Source: Roseiconus nitratireducens
Lineage (GTDB): Bacteria; Planctomycetota; Planctomycetia; Pirellulales; Pirellulaceae
Length of the DNA: 64,000 bases
Direction: 5' to 3'
Assembly (NCBI RefSeq): GCF_008629675.1
Contig: NZ_VWOX01000019.1
Span: 1 to 64,000, forward strand
The translations under genes were made by a program, and so were the position numbers. The notes under the pieces were generated by a model. That model saw nothing but the letters and a program-made list of their open reading frames with translations, had not been told where the DNA came from and did no database searches. Position 1 is the first letter of the stretch. Each line of letters begins with the position of its first letter. Of this stretch, positions 52,158 to 59,971 are shown piece after piece.

Positions 52158-52991
52158 ATGAGTTTTTCAATGCCTCACTCCAGCGTCAGCCGAGAGCTGC
52201 GAATCGTGCTCGGCGACTGGCTGCAGGTGCGTCATCTTGCGCGACCCTTGCAGTCGATTGATCTTGACGGTGACTCGGGTGCGATCGAGAACCGTCTCCG
52301 CCAAGAAGGATTTTCGATCGCGGGCGTCCTGCATCACAACTCCGTTGTCGGATACGTCGACTTACGAGAGAAACGGTGCGCGGACGGCAAGGCAAGGGTT
52401 CATCCGCTGACGGCGGACCATCTGATTGACGCCCACGCGCCGATGTTGCATCTGATTGCCAGATTGCTGACGCGCCACTGGTTTCTTGTCCGCCGCGGCG
52501 ACCTTCCCAGCGGTTTCGTGTCACGAAGTGATTTGCAACGCCCTCCCTTTCGAATGTTGTTGTTCGGCTTGATTTCGTTGTTTGAAATGCAACTTCTGGA
52601 ATTGGTCCAACAGCGGTACGGTGATACTGAGATTGGTTCGGTTCTGAATGTGAACCGGCTTGAAAAAGCCCGGCGACTGCATCAAGACCGGAGCAATCGG
52701 GGCGAAGAACTCCATCTGGCCGACTGTTTGCAAATCGCGGATAAACGTGACTTGTTGCTCGCATGCGTTGACGGAGCCGCCTGGCTAGGATTTGAATCGA
52801 ACAAGAAGGCTTACCGTTTTTTTCAACGCGTCGAAGCCCTGCGCGACCGCCTGGTGCATGCCAACGATTTAATCGCCGGCAGCGACTGGCAGGAATTACT
52901 GGATACGACGATTGAGCTTTCGGATTTTTTGTTGCGAGAATCGGAACACACGCCGACTCCATCGGTCGAGCGGGAATCCGAGACGAAGTGA
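52158..52991 (+). CDS. CBS-like/HEPN-like two-domain protein
   Basis: A 277-aa protein. The first half (about 15-130) looks like a pair of CBS-type ligand-binding modules: RQEGFSIAGVLHHNSVVGYVDL and later HWFLVRRGDLPSGFVSRSDLQRPPFR. The second half is helical (RMLLFGLISLFEMQLLELVQ, VLNVNRLEKARRLHQDR) and ends in a HEPN-type motif R-x4-H: LRDRLVHAND with Arg229 and His234. HEPN domains are often RNases or RNA-binding modules in stress and defence systems, and CBS pairs sense adenine nucleotides. This assignment is from motif resemblance. It follows the sigma-factor gene by about 135 bases and precedes a coiled-coil membrane protein gene. Confidence 0.65.
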   Translation: MSFSMPHSSVSRELRIVLGDWLQVRHLARPLQSIDLDGDSGAIENRLRQEGFSIAGVLHHNSVVGYVDLREKRCADGKARVHPLTADHLIDAHAPMLHLIARLLTRHWFLVRRGDLPSGFVSRSDLQRPPFRMLLFGLISLFEMQLLELVQQRYGDTEIGSVLNVNRLEKARRLHQDRSNRGEELHLADCLQIADKRDLLLACVDGAAWLGFESNKKAYRFFQRVEALRDRLVHANDLIAGSDWQELLDTTIELSDFLLRESEHTPTPSVERESETK

Positions 52992-53074
52992 TCCGCTCGG
53001 CATCGGCGGTTTTAGAGATACCAATCGCAGATCAGACCTTCCTTTACAGAAAACACTGGCTTAAAGACGGACCG

Positions 53075-53881
53075 ATGAAACGTGCCCTGCGTCTAATTCC
53101 GATGATTCTTGGCGTGCTGGGGATCGCGCTGTGCCTGGTCGCACTGTTTGGATTGTGGACAATCCGCTCGCGGTTGGACCGTGTCAATCGCGAGGTTTTT
53201 CGGAAAGCCGATTCTGCCCTGGTCGCCGCGGACGAACAATTGGAGCGGACTCGCGACCAGCTTGCATCATCGAAGCTGACGGCGCAGGGTGTCGTCGACC
53301 AGCTGAAGGCGTGGTCCCAGGTGGAGGCGGTGGAGGAACTTGACGATCGAATGCAGCTGTCTCAGAAGCTCGATCGGTTTTCCTTTGGCTTGCGACAAGC
53401 GGATCACTGGATGCAAATGGCGTCGACAACCGCCGATCATGCGGACGGGCTCCTTTCGATGGCGCACGAAGCCGGTCTTGCAGTCGATCCCGGTCGCTTG
53501 GACGGGCTCCGCACCGACATCCAGGATCTGCGTTCCAAGCTCACCGACGCAAGCGAAAAGGTGGATCTGCTGTCACAACGATGGTCCGGCGAACGGGAAG
53601 ACTCCTCGGAAACGCTGTCTGCAAAGCCGGCTTTGCAGACAGCCTCGGCCTTGATCGCAACGGTTTCCGACGTCGAAACGCGGCTCAGCGACTTTCAGCA
53701 ACGCCTTGGCGACGTCCGCACGCTGGCGACGAGTCTGGAGGCCAAGAGCAGCGGTTGGATTTTCTGGGTCGCGGTCGCGCTCACGGCGTTTGTGCTCTGG
53801 ATGGCCGCCGGACAGTATGCGCTGTTCCGACTCGCCACGCGTCCCGCTCCGAACTCTCCCACCGGCGATCACACGGAGTGA
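53075..53881 (+). CDS. membrane protein with periplasmic coiled coil
   Basis: A 268-aa protein with a membrane segment at each end (about 6-28: RLIPMILGVLGIALCLVALFG; about 229-250: WIFWVAVALTAFVLWMAAG) and a helical, charged middle with heptad character (LDRVNREVFRKADSALVAAD, VDQLKAWSQVEAVEELDD, TDASEKVDLLSQRW). No family is recognised. ATG 53075 is used; a GTG at 52988 overlaps the upstream stop in a GTGA arrangement and would add 29 residues, so coupling to the CBS-like/HEPN-like gene remains possible. Confidence 0.7.
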   Translation: MKRALRLIPMILGVLGIALCLVALFGLWTIRSRLDRVNREVFRKADSALVAADEQLERTRDQLASSKLTAQGVVDQLKAWSQVEAVEELDDRMQLSQKLDRFSFGLRQADHWMQMASTTADHADGLLSMAHEAGLAVDPGRLDGLRTDIQDLRSKLTDASEKVDLLSQRWSGEREDSSETLSAKPALQTASALIATVSDVETRLSDFQQRLGDVRTLATSLEAKSSGWIFWVAVALTAFVLWMAAGQYALFRLATRPAPNSPTGDHTE

Positions 53882-54019
53882 TCGGGATTCAAGGGGAAAC
53901 GCTGGAGCTCTAAAAGAGCGAAGCCCGTGCTCGTTGTCAATTTTGCCTGTCCTGGAAGCAACGTCGCGAACCGTCGACGGGCCGCTGGCGTCCGAAGAAA
54001 TGACAATCAACCTGGGTTG

Positions 54020-54070
54020 GTTTTCGATTGTCGCCTTTCACTCCGTGAAAGTTGCGTTCACTCCCTCTTG
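54020..54070. repeat. CTTTCACTCCGTGAAAG dispersed repeat, copy 3
   Basis: The same hairpin in the context TTTTCGATTGTCGCC and TTGCGTTCACTCCCTC. It lies about 30 bases upstream of the PhzF-family start, unlike copies 1 and 2, which follow gene ends. Confidence 0.8.
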
Positions 54071-54096
54071 ATTGGTTACTTCGCGAGCAACGGACC

Positions 54097-54939
54097 ATGA
54101 ATCACCCGATTCGTCTTTGGCAGATCGACGCCTTTGCCGATCAACCGTTTACGGGCAACCCGGCTGCGGTCTGCGTGTTGGAGAAATTCCCAAGTGACGG
54201 TTGGATGCAGAGCGTCGCCGCGGAGATGAATCTGTCCGAAACGGCCTTTGTCGTGCCGGCCAATCAGCCTGATCACTATGAACTGCGTTGGTTCACACCA
54301 CGGGTGGAGGTCGACCTCTGCGGACATGCGACGTTGGCTGCCGCGCACGTGATCTGGCAAGCACAATTCTCGGAAAACAATGCGGCCGTCAACTTCGCGA
54401 CCCGCAGCGGCAACTTGCGGTGCCTTCGCGAAGGCGAAGTGATCAGCTTGGATTTTCCCGCGACGCCACCGAAGGAGCATTGCACGGAAGCGCCCGCCGA
54501 CGCCTTCCGTTTTGATCCCGCCGCCCTGCTTTCGGCACTGGGCCTTCGGTCGGCAACCATCCTGACGACGGCGTATGATTTGATGGTTGTGATCGAAGAT
54601 GAACAAACGCTTCGATCGCTGGCCCCGGACCAGCACCAGCTCTCGGCGATCGAAACCCGCGGTGTGATGGTGACGGCTCGCAGTGAAAACGCGGGGATCG
54701 ATTTTGTGTCTCGATTCTTCGCGCCCCGCTGTGGCATCGATGAAGACCCCGTGACCGGGTCCGCCCATTGCTGCCTGGCACCCTACTGGTCCGAAAGACT
54801 GGGAAAGACCAGTCTGGTCGGCTACCAGGCATCATCTCGAGGAGGATCTGTTCTCTGTGAGGTCGGCGACGGACGCGTCAAGTTGTCCGGAAAGGCGGTG
54901 ACCGTCCTGGAAGCCCAACTTCGGATCGAACCGCGATGA
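54097..54939 (+). CDS. PhzF-family isomerase/epimerase
   Basis: A 280-aa PhzF fold protein. The start QIDAFADQPFTGNPAAVCVL, the catalytic-Glu region MNLSETAFV (Glu48), WFTPRVEVDLCGHATLAAAH and the C-terminal half IDEDPVTGSAHCCLAPYWSERLG are typical. PhzF-type enzymes catalyse proton transfers on small substrates, and most homologues have no assigned substrate. The C-terminus overlaps the GNAT gene by four bases in an ATGA arrangement, so the two are coupled. ATG 54097 is used. Confidence 0.92.
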   Translation: MNHPIRLWQIDAFADQPFTGNPAAVCVLEKFPSDGWMQSVAAEMNLSETAFVVPANQPDHYELRWFTPRVEVDLCGHATLAAAHVIWQAQFSENNAAVNFATRSGNLRCLREGEVISLDFPATPPKEHCTEAPADAFRFDPAALLSALGLRSATILTTAYDLMVVIEDEQTLRSLAPDQHQLSAIETRGVMVTARSENAGIDFVSRFFAPRCGIDEDPVTGSAHCCLAPYWSERLGKTSLVGYQASSRGGSVLCEVGDGRVKLSGKAVTVLEAQLRIEPR

Positions 54940-55433
54940 ATAGCGAACGAATGATCCGAAACTTTCGACCGCAGGATTCAGATGAGTGCCTTCGGTTATT
55001 TCACGACACGGTCCATCAAATCAACCGCCGCGATTACTCACCGCAACAGGTGCGAGCGTGGGCGCCGGAAGATGTTGATCGCGTGGCGTGGCTGGAGCGA
55101 TTTCGGGATCGTGTCGCGTTGGTGGCGTGCGAAGGAGAGACTATCGTCGGGTTCACCGACATGACTCGGGACGGGCATCTGGACCGATTGTTCGTTTCTT
55201 CCCAGCATCAACGCCGCGGGATCGCCCGCGAACTGGTGTCCGCCTTGGCCGAGCGCGCCCACAAGCTGGGCATCCGATCGATCACCACGGACGCCAGCAT
55301 CACCGCAAAGCCCTTTTTCGCGGCAATGGGCTTTCAGACCGTCCGTCAGCAGAGCGTCCCTTACCGCGGCGAACGCTTCACAAACTTTCGGATGCGGTGG
55401 AAACTTGCGGACGCGTTTCCGGAATCGAGTTGA
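54936..55433 (+). CDS. GNAT-family N-acetyltransferase
   Basis: A 165-aa GNAT enzyme. The acetyl-CoA site is LDRLFVSSQHQRRGIARELVSALAERA with the R/Q-x-x-G-I/A motif (QRRGIA), followed by ITTDASITAKPFFAAMGFQ. Substrate unknown. It starts at ATG 54936, overlapping the PhzF stop, so the two proteins are probably made together. It ends about 30 bases before the 3' end of the HxlR gene on the other strand. Confidence 0.9.
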   Translation: MNSERMIRNFRPQDSDECLRLFHDTVHQINRRDYSPQQVRAWAPEDVDRVAWLERFRDRVALVACEGETIVGFTDMTRDGHLDRLFVSSQHQRRGIARELVSALAERAHKLGIRSITTDASITAKPFFAAMGFQTVRQQSVPYRGERFTNFRMRWKLADAFPESS

Positions 55434-55462
55434 TTGCACGGAAACGGTCGAGAGACGCTTGT

Positions 55463-55810
55463 CTACTTCTTTCGTGCCTTGATACCCACCCGCGTTCCTT
55501 CGATGTTTTCCAGTCCCCAGTCGGCAATCGCTTTCAGCACCGGGAGGAGCGATTGCCCCTTGTCGGTCAAACGGTAGGCGTCGCGGCCTGGAAATTCGAC
55601 CGAGGGATACCGCTCCGCCAATCCTGCATCGACCAATTTCGCTAATCGGTCGGAAAGGATGTTCGTGGCGATCTTCTCGGGCGACTCGGAAAACTCCTTG
55701 AAGTGGCTGCGTCCCAACGCCATGTCGCGAATGACGAGCAACGTCCAGCGGTCCCCAACGAGATCCAAGGTGCACGAAAGAGGACAAGGGGAGCGTCGCT
55801 TGCGTTTCAT
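55463..55810 (-). CDS. HxlR-family transcriptional regulator
   Basis: A 115-aa winged-helix regulator of the HxlR/MarR-like group. It shows SPCPLSCTLDLVGDRWTLLVIRDMALG with the conserved Cys before the first helix, KIATNILSDRLAKLVDAGLAER as the recognition region and a C-terminal RYPSVEFPGRDAYRLTDKG wing. Such proteins often sense thiol-reactive compounds. The gene is divergent from the cupin gene, with two matching inverted repeats between them, which suggests control of both. Confidence 0.92.
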   Translation of the reverse strand: MKRKRRSPCPLSCTLDLVGDRWTLLVIRDMALGRSHFKEFSESPEKIATNILSDRLAKLVDAGLAERYPSVEFPGRDAYRLTDKGQSLLPVLKAIADWGLENIEGTRVGIKARKK

Positions 55811-55865
55811 CTCTGGATCGACTCGGAAAAGAACATCTCAATCACTTGACACTTTATCTCCAGCA

Positions 55866-55909
55866 CTTGCATAATGCAAGCTTCGCGACTTGCAAAGTGC
55901 AAGTCGCGA
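55866..55909. promoter_or_regulatory. two HxlR operator candidates
   Basis: Site 1 (55866-55880) is CTTGC, ATAAT, GCAAG. Site 2 (55883-55909) has the same CTTGC, five bases (AAAGT), GCAAG core inside longer arms TCGCGACTTGC and GCAAGTCGCGA. Site centres are 23 bases apart, about two helix turns, which fits cooperative dimer binding. They lie between the divergent HxlR (start 55810) and cupin (start 55922) genes, 13 bases or more from the cupin start. Confidence 0.72.
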
Positions 55910-55921
55910 AAGTGATTCCAC

Positions 55922-56359
55922 ATGCTTGAGACAAACATGGACAACTACTCAACTTTCAATGCCGGACCCTGGTCAGAAATGGCGAACCACGTGTTCGAGC
56001 TCGGATCGCTTCGAGGATCCGGAAAGCTATTCCTGAGCGAGCGACTGAACTCCGACGGGGCCGAAATCTCGCTCAATCGAATCGAAGCCGGCCAATCAGT
56101 ACCGTTCCTGCACCGCCACTCCGAACACGAAGAGATTTACATCGTGGTCTCGGGACAGGGCGAGTTCTGGATCGACGAACAATGCCTGCCCCTGGTCGAG
56201 GGAACGGCGGTCCGGGTCGCGCCCGCGGGCGTCCGGTGCCTCCGTGCTTCCAAACAGCAGGCCCTGAACTTTATTTGTGTGCAAGCTGTTTCCGGGACGT
56301 TGAAGTCCCGCAACGTTTCCGACGGTCAACTCGTCGCGGGAACACCCGTCTGGAATTGA
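55922..56359 (+). CDS. cupin-domain protein
   Basis: A 145-aa single cupin. The first motif is HRHSEHEEIYIVVSGQGEFWI and the second lies around GTAVRVAPAGVRCLRASKQQ. The HxH...E pattern supports a metal site, though the last His is not obvious. Enzyme or sensor role cannot be decided. ATG 55922 is used; an ATG at 55937 is a fair alternative, as GAG precedes it by seven bases. It is divergent from the HxlR gene and probably its target. Confidence 0.85.
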   Translation: MLETNMDNYSTFNAGPWSEMANHVFELGSLRGSGKLFLSERLNSDGAEISLNRIEAGQSVPFLHRHSEHEEIYIVVSGQGEFWIDEQCLPLVEGTAVRVAPAGVRCLRASKQQALNFICVQAVSGTLKSRNVSDGQLVAGTPVWN

Positions 56360-56922
56360 ATCCAGATCTACCCAACTGCTGATGGTAGCGGCACTTGCGG
56401 TCGGAAAGTGCCCGCGTGCCGGTGATGCCTCAATTCAACTCATCCGCGGCCCGCCAAACAGGCACCCAAGCCGCATTATCCGCAACACCCAAATTTCCCG
56501 CGGCACGTCAACGGGCCATCCAATTCAGCACGGCGCTGGAAAGCGCCGCTAGGAGGCCTGAGAGTCCGCATCATCCCCCGACGCGACAAAGATTTCAAAT
56601 GTCGCGTCGTTGCCGAGTCTCGGAATAAAAACTGCTTCCACGGCAGCACGGCGTGAGAGGATTCACGTCCGACTTTGATTTGATACCGAGCATCTTCAAG
56701 GGCACGCCTATCCGGCGTGCCCGCTCACCGATCGGGAACGACCGACGCTCTCAGGCTGTTCCAGGTTGGTGTCTTTCGAAAACGCCGGGTTGTGCATTCT
56801 CACGGAAGGCCAGCGTCCGAGTTTGTTTCTATTTTGTTAAGGCGGAAGCGCGAGGACCTTTCACAGCGTGACGGGTCCCTGATTGCCTCTGACCGCATCG
56901 AGCCTGAGGAACAGGAGATTAC
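56360..56922 (+). other. hairpin-rich leader upstream of glutamine synthetase III
   Basis: About 560 bases without a gene. Four inverted repeats are visible: GGCACTT/AAGTGCC (56390-56412), CGGCGCT/AGCGCCG (56531-56548), CGACGCGACA/TGTCGCGTCG with an 11-base loop (56579-56609), and GGGCACGCC/GGCGTGCCC (56700-56722). The last three are strong. They could be terminators of the upstream gene or parts of a leader RNA. None has a clear T-run. Confidence 0.55.
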
Positions 56923-59172
56923 ATGAGCACTGCATTCGCAAGCCCGTCTGAAACGACCAGCAGCAGCGCCGCGGGGGCGTCCGCGTCGAGCGCCGGCGGC
57001 ACCCCGCGCCGATCCGCCGTGTCCGCCGTCGTCAACCGATTGACCAGCCCGAAAACGATTGACTTCGTTGACGTTCCGGTTCAGGAGTACTATTCGACGA
57101 ACGTGTTCACGAAATCGGTGATGAAAGATCGCTTGCCGAAATCCGTGTACAAGTCTTTGCTGCAGACCATTGATTCGGGCGCCAAATTGGACCCGGCGAT
57201 CGCCGATATCGTCGCCTCGGCGATCAAGGATTGGGCGATGGAAAAGGGGGCGACGCACTACGCCCACGTGTTCTACCCGTTGACCGGCGCGACGGCTGAG
57301 AAGCACGACAGCTTCCTTTCGCCGACTTCAGATGGCGGCACCCTCTCGGAGTTCAGCGGAAAACAGTTGTGCCAGGGTGAACCGGACGGGTCCAGTTTCC
57401 CAAGCGGCGGGATTCGCGTGACCTCTCAGGCGCGCGGCTACACGATCTGGGACGTCACAAGCCCGGCCTATATCCTGGAAAACCCGAATGGCACGACGCT
57501 TTGTATTCCAACCGCATTCGTCTCGTGGACCGGGGAAGCGCTCGACAAAAAGACGCCCGTGCTGCGTTCGATGCAGGCTCTGAATCAGCAGGCTCAGCGG
57601 ATCCTCAAGATCTTTGGACACACCGATGGGGCTTTCGTCGCTTCCACGGCTGGTCCGGAACAGGAGTATTTCCTGGTCGACCGGAATTTCTATTACGCGC
57701 GACCGGATTTGTTGAATGCCGGCCGCACGCTGTTTGGTGCAAAGCCTCCCAAGGGCCAGCAGTTTGATGATCACTATTTCGGTGCAATCCCGGAACGAGT
57801 GCTGGCCTTCATGTGCGAAGCCGAACGTGAACTATTCAAGCTCGGGATTCCCGTGAAGACGCGACACAATGAAGTCGCGCCGGGACAGTTCGAGATCGCA
57901 CCGGTGTTTGAATCTGCGAACGTCGCCGCGGATCATCAGCAGTTGATGATGCTGACGCTCCGAAGGACTGCGGAAAAGTACGGCATGGCGTGCCTGCTGC
58001 ATGAGAAGCCGTTTGCTGGCGTCAACGGTTCCGGCAAGCACGTCAATTGGTCCCTGGGAAGTTCGTCTCAGGGAAACATGCTTGATCCCGGCGGAACGCC
58101 GCACGAAAATGCGCAGTTTTTGGTGTTTTGCGCGGCGGTGATTCGAGCGGTCTACAAGCACCAGGGCCTGCTGCGTGCGGTGGTTGCCAGCGCTGGCAAC
58201 GATCACCGCTTGGGCGCTAACGAAGCCCCTCCCGCGATCATCTCGATCTTCCTGGGCGACCAGCTGACCGACATCTTCGAGCAGATTCGTGCCGGCGGCG
58301 CCAACAGCTCCTTGCCGTCGGGAACGTTGGAGGTGGGCGTCGATGTGTTGCCGCCACTCCCGAAAGATGCCGGAGACCGAAACCGAACCAGCCCGTTCGC
58401 GTTCACTGGAAACCGGTTTGAGTTCCGGGCCGTCGGGTCGAACCAGTCCATCTCCGGTCCGTTGGTCGCAATGAACACGATCATCGCCGAGTCTGTTGAC
58501 TACTGTGCGACGCGGTTGGAAGCTGCGACCGAAAAAGATCCGGACGCGCTGAATGGTGCGATCCAAACGTTGATCAGCGACATCCTCAGCGAATGTTCGC
58601 CGATTATTTTCAACGGCGACGGATACTCCGAGGCATGGCACAAGGAAGCCGAGAAGCGTGGTTTGCTGAATCTCACGACGACGGCGGACGCGTTGTCCAG
58701 TCTGGTCGGTGACGATGTCGTGTCGATGTTTTCCAAGTACGGTGTGCTTTCCGAACGCGAGCTTCACAGCCGGTTGGAAACCTACCAAGAACAGTACTGC
58801 ATGACGGTCGATGTCGAAGCGAACTTGGCACTCAGCATCGCAAAAACAATGATCTTTCCGGCAGCCGTTCGCTACCAGAACGAGTTGGCTTCCACCTGTG
58901 CCAACCTGAAACTCGTCGGCTACGAGTTCGATACGGACACGCTTGATTCGGTGACCGCTTTGGTGAAGTCGCTGCAGGAGGGAATCGCGGTGCTGGAAGA
59001 CGCCGTCACGCACGATTCTGCGTCAACTCCCGAAGACGAATGCCGGCATCGCTGCGACGCGGTCCTGCCTTCGATGCTCAAACTGCGGGAGACGGTGGAC
59101 AAGCTGGAAGAGATCGTCGCGGATGACATCTGGCCCCTGCCGACCTACCAGGAAATGTTGTTCATCAAATAG
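56923..59172 (+). CDS. glnN: glutamine synthetase type III
   Basis: A 749-aa GSIII enzyme that condenses glutamate and ammonium. A Ser/Ala-rich tail of about 30 residues precedes the domain (VQEYYSTNVFTKSVMKDRLPK). Visible GSIII blocks are HYAHVFYPLTGATAEKHDSFL, GPEQEYFLVDRNFYYARPDL, KTRHNEVAPGQFEIAPVFESAN, HEKPFAGVNGSGKHVNWSLG and NDHRLGANEAPPAIISIFLG. The size fits this long GS type, which occurs in Bacteroidetes, cyanobacteria and planctomycetes. AGGAG lies nine bases before ATG 56923. With ammonium made by NrfHA elsewhere in the window, it may serve assimilation, but no linkage is shown. Confidence 0.96.
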   Translation: MSTAFASPSETTSSSAAGASASSAGGTPRRSAVSAVVNRLTSPKTIDFVDVPVQEYYSTNVFTKSVMKDRLPKSVYKSLLQTIDSGAKLDPAIADIVASAIKDWAMEKGATHYAHVFYPLTGATAEKHDSFLSPTSDGGTLSEFSGKQLCQGEPDGSSFPSGGIRVTSQARGYTIWDVTSPAYILENPNGTTLCIPTAFVSWTGEALDKKTPVLRSMQALNQQAQRILKIFGHTDGAFVASTAGPEQEYFLVDRNFYYARPDLLNAGRTLFGAKPPKGQQFDDHYFGAIPERVLAFMCEAERELFKLGIPVKTRHNEVAPGQFEIAPVFESANVAADHQQLMMLTLRRTAEKYGMACLLHEKPFAGVNGSGKHVNWSLGSSSQGNMLDPGGTPHENAQFLVFCAAVIRAVYKHQGLLRAVVASAGNDHRLGANEAPPAIISIFLGDQLTDIFEQIRAGGANSSLPSGTLEVGVDVLPPLPKDAGDRNRTSPFAFTGNRFEFRAVGSNQSISGPLVAMNTIIAESVDYCATRLEAATEKDPDALNGAIQTLISDILSECSPIIFNGDGYSEAWHKEAEKRGLLNLTTTADALSSLVGDDVVSMFSKYGVLSERELHSRLETYQEQYCMTVDVEANLALSIAKTMIFPAAVRYQNELASTCANLKLVGYEFDTDTLDSVTALVKSLQEGIAVLEDAVTHDSASTPEDECRHRCDAVLPSMLKLRETVDKLEEIVADDIWPLPTYQEMLFIK

Positions 59173-59971
59173 GCAATGGCCGTGCACTTGGCAAGGTCGC
59201 CGGACGACATTCCCTTCCTCAAGTGCAAGGGGACGTCCGTCCGGTGGCCTGTCTTTAGCCATCAGGTCCTCCGCAAGCCCTTCGGGCAGCGGCGACGTCG
59301 CGCCCTGGTCTTCCGGAAGCCTTTTCTTTCCCACGGTTCAGCCTGCCAGGTTTCGTCAGGGAACGCTTCAGGTCGCCTTTCGGCTCGGCAGGTACCTCAT
59401 CCGTTAAGCTATTTGAAAATCACTTCGTCATTGTTTTTAACGTGCTCATTCGGTCGAAGCACTGTGTTCGAAGGTTGTCAATAGTAGCTCTCATCGCAGT
59501 CGGGCTGACAAGCAGGCTGTCGTCCCGTCGGGACTGGATGGGGCGGTGGGATCGAGTTCCGGCGGGCGAGCCCGCCGGCAGGACGCTTTCGTCCCTTCGG
59601 GACTAAGGAGGCTGGCGACCCGGGGAAGCTTGTGGTCAGAATGTCATCTTGATACTCGTGGTGATTGGTCCAGTTCCGACAGGCCCAAAGGGCTGGCCAA
59701 CAGGCTGTCGTGCCTTTGGGACTGGATTGGGCGGTGGGTTCGATTTCCGGCGGGCGAGCCCGGGCTTGCCCACCGGTTGGCGGGGACAAATCCTGAAGCA
59801 GCCCCGGAGGGGCGACAGCCACTGTCCGGCGAATTCGGTTACCTTCGATGAGGAGCCGCCGGAACACTTTCTGGCGAATTCTGCCAATTTCGATGCCTCT
59901 TGGTCACTCCGGCGGTCGCGACAACGACAGACCATTGAACGGTTGTTGTCTCCCCGAGAGTCCCCTAAGCC
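59173..59971. other. intergenic region with repeat units, no gene recognised
   Basis: About 800 bases after the glutamine synthetase gene. A 102-codon frame from 59176 has no family resemblance, and the complementary frames do not either. From about 59507 it carries two GC-rich palindromic repeat units. The promoter of the sigma-factor gene should be near 59870-59960. Confidence 0.5.
59507..59830. repeat. duplicated CCGGCGGGCGAGCCCG repeat region
   Basis: Two copies of a block with AGGCTGTCGTxCCxTxGGGAC, GGATxGGGCGGTGGGxTCGA and TTCCGGCGGGCGAGCCCG occur at about 59513-59580 and 59702-59770. CTTTCGTCCCTTCGGGACTAA and CCCCGGAGGGGCGACAG lie next to them. They are related to the units at 24364-24509 and 25683-25790. 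Confidence 0.65.

Noticed and set aside
59176..59484. 102-codon frame right after the glutamine synthetase gene
   Set aside because: Starts four bases after the stop but has no ribosome-binding site or recognisable domain; composition is irregular.
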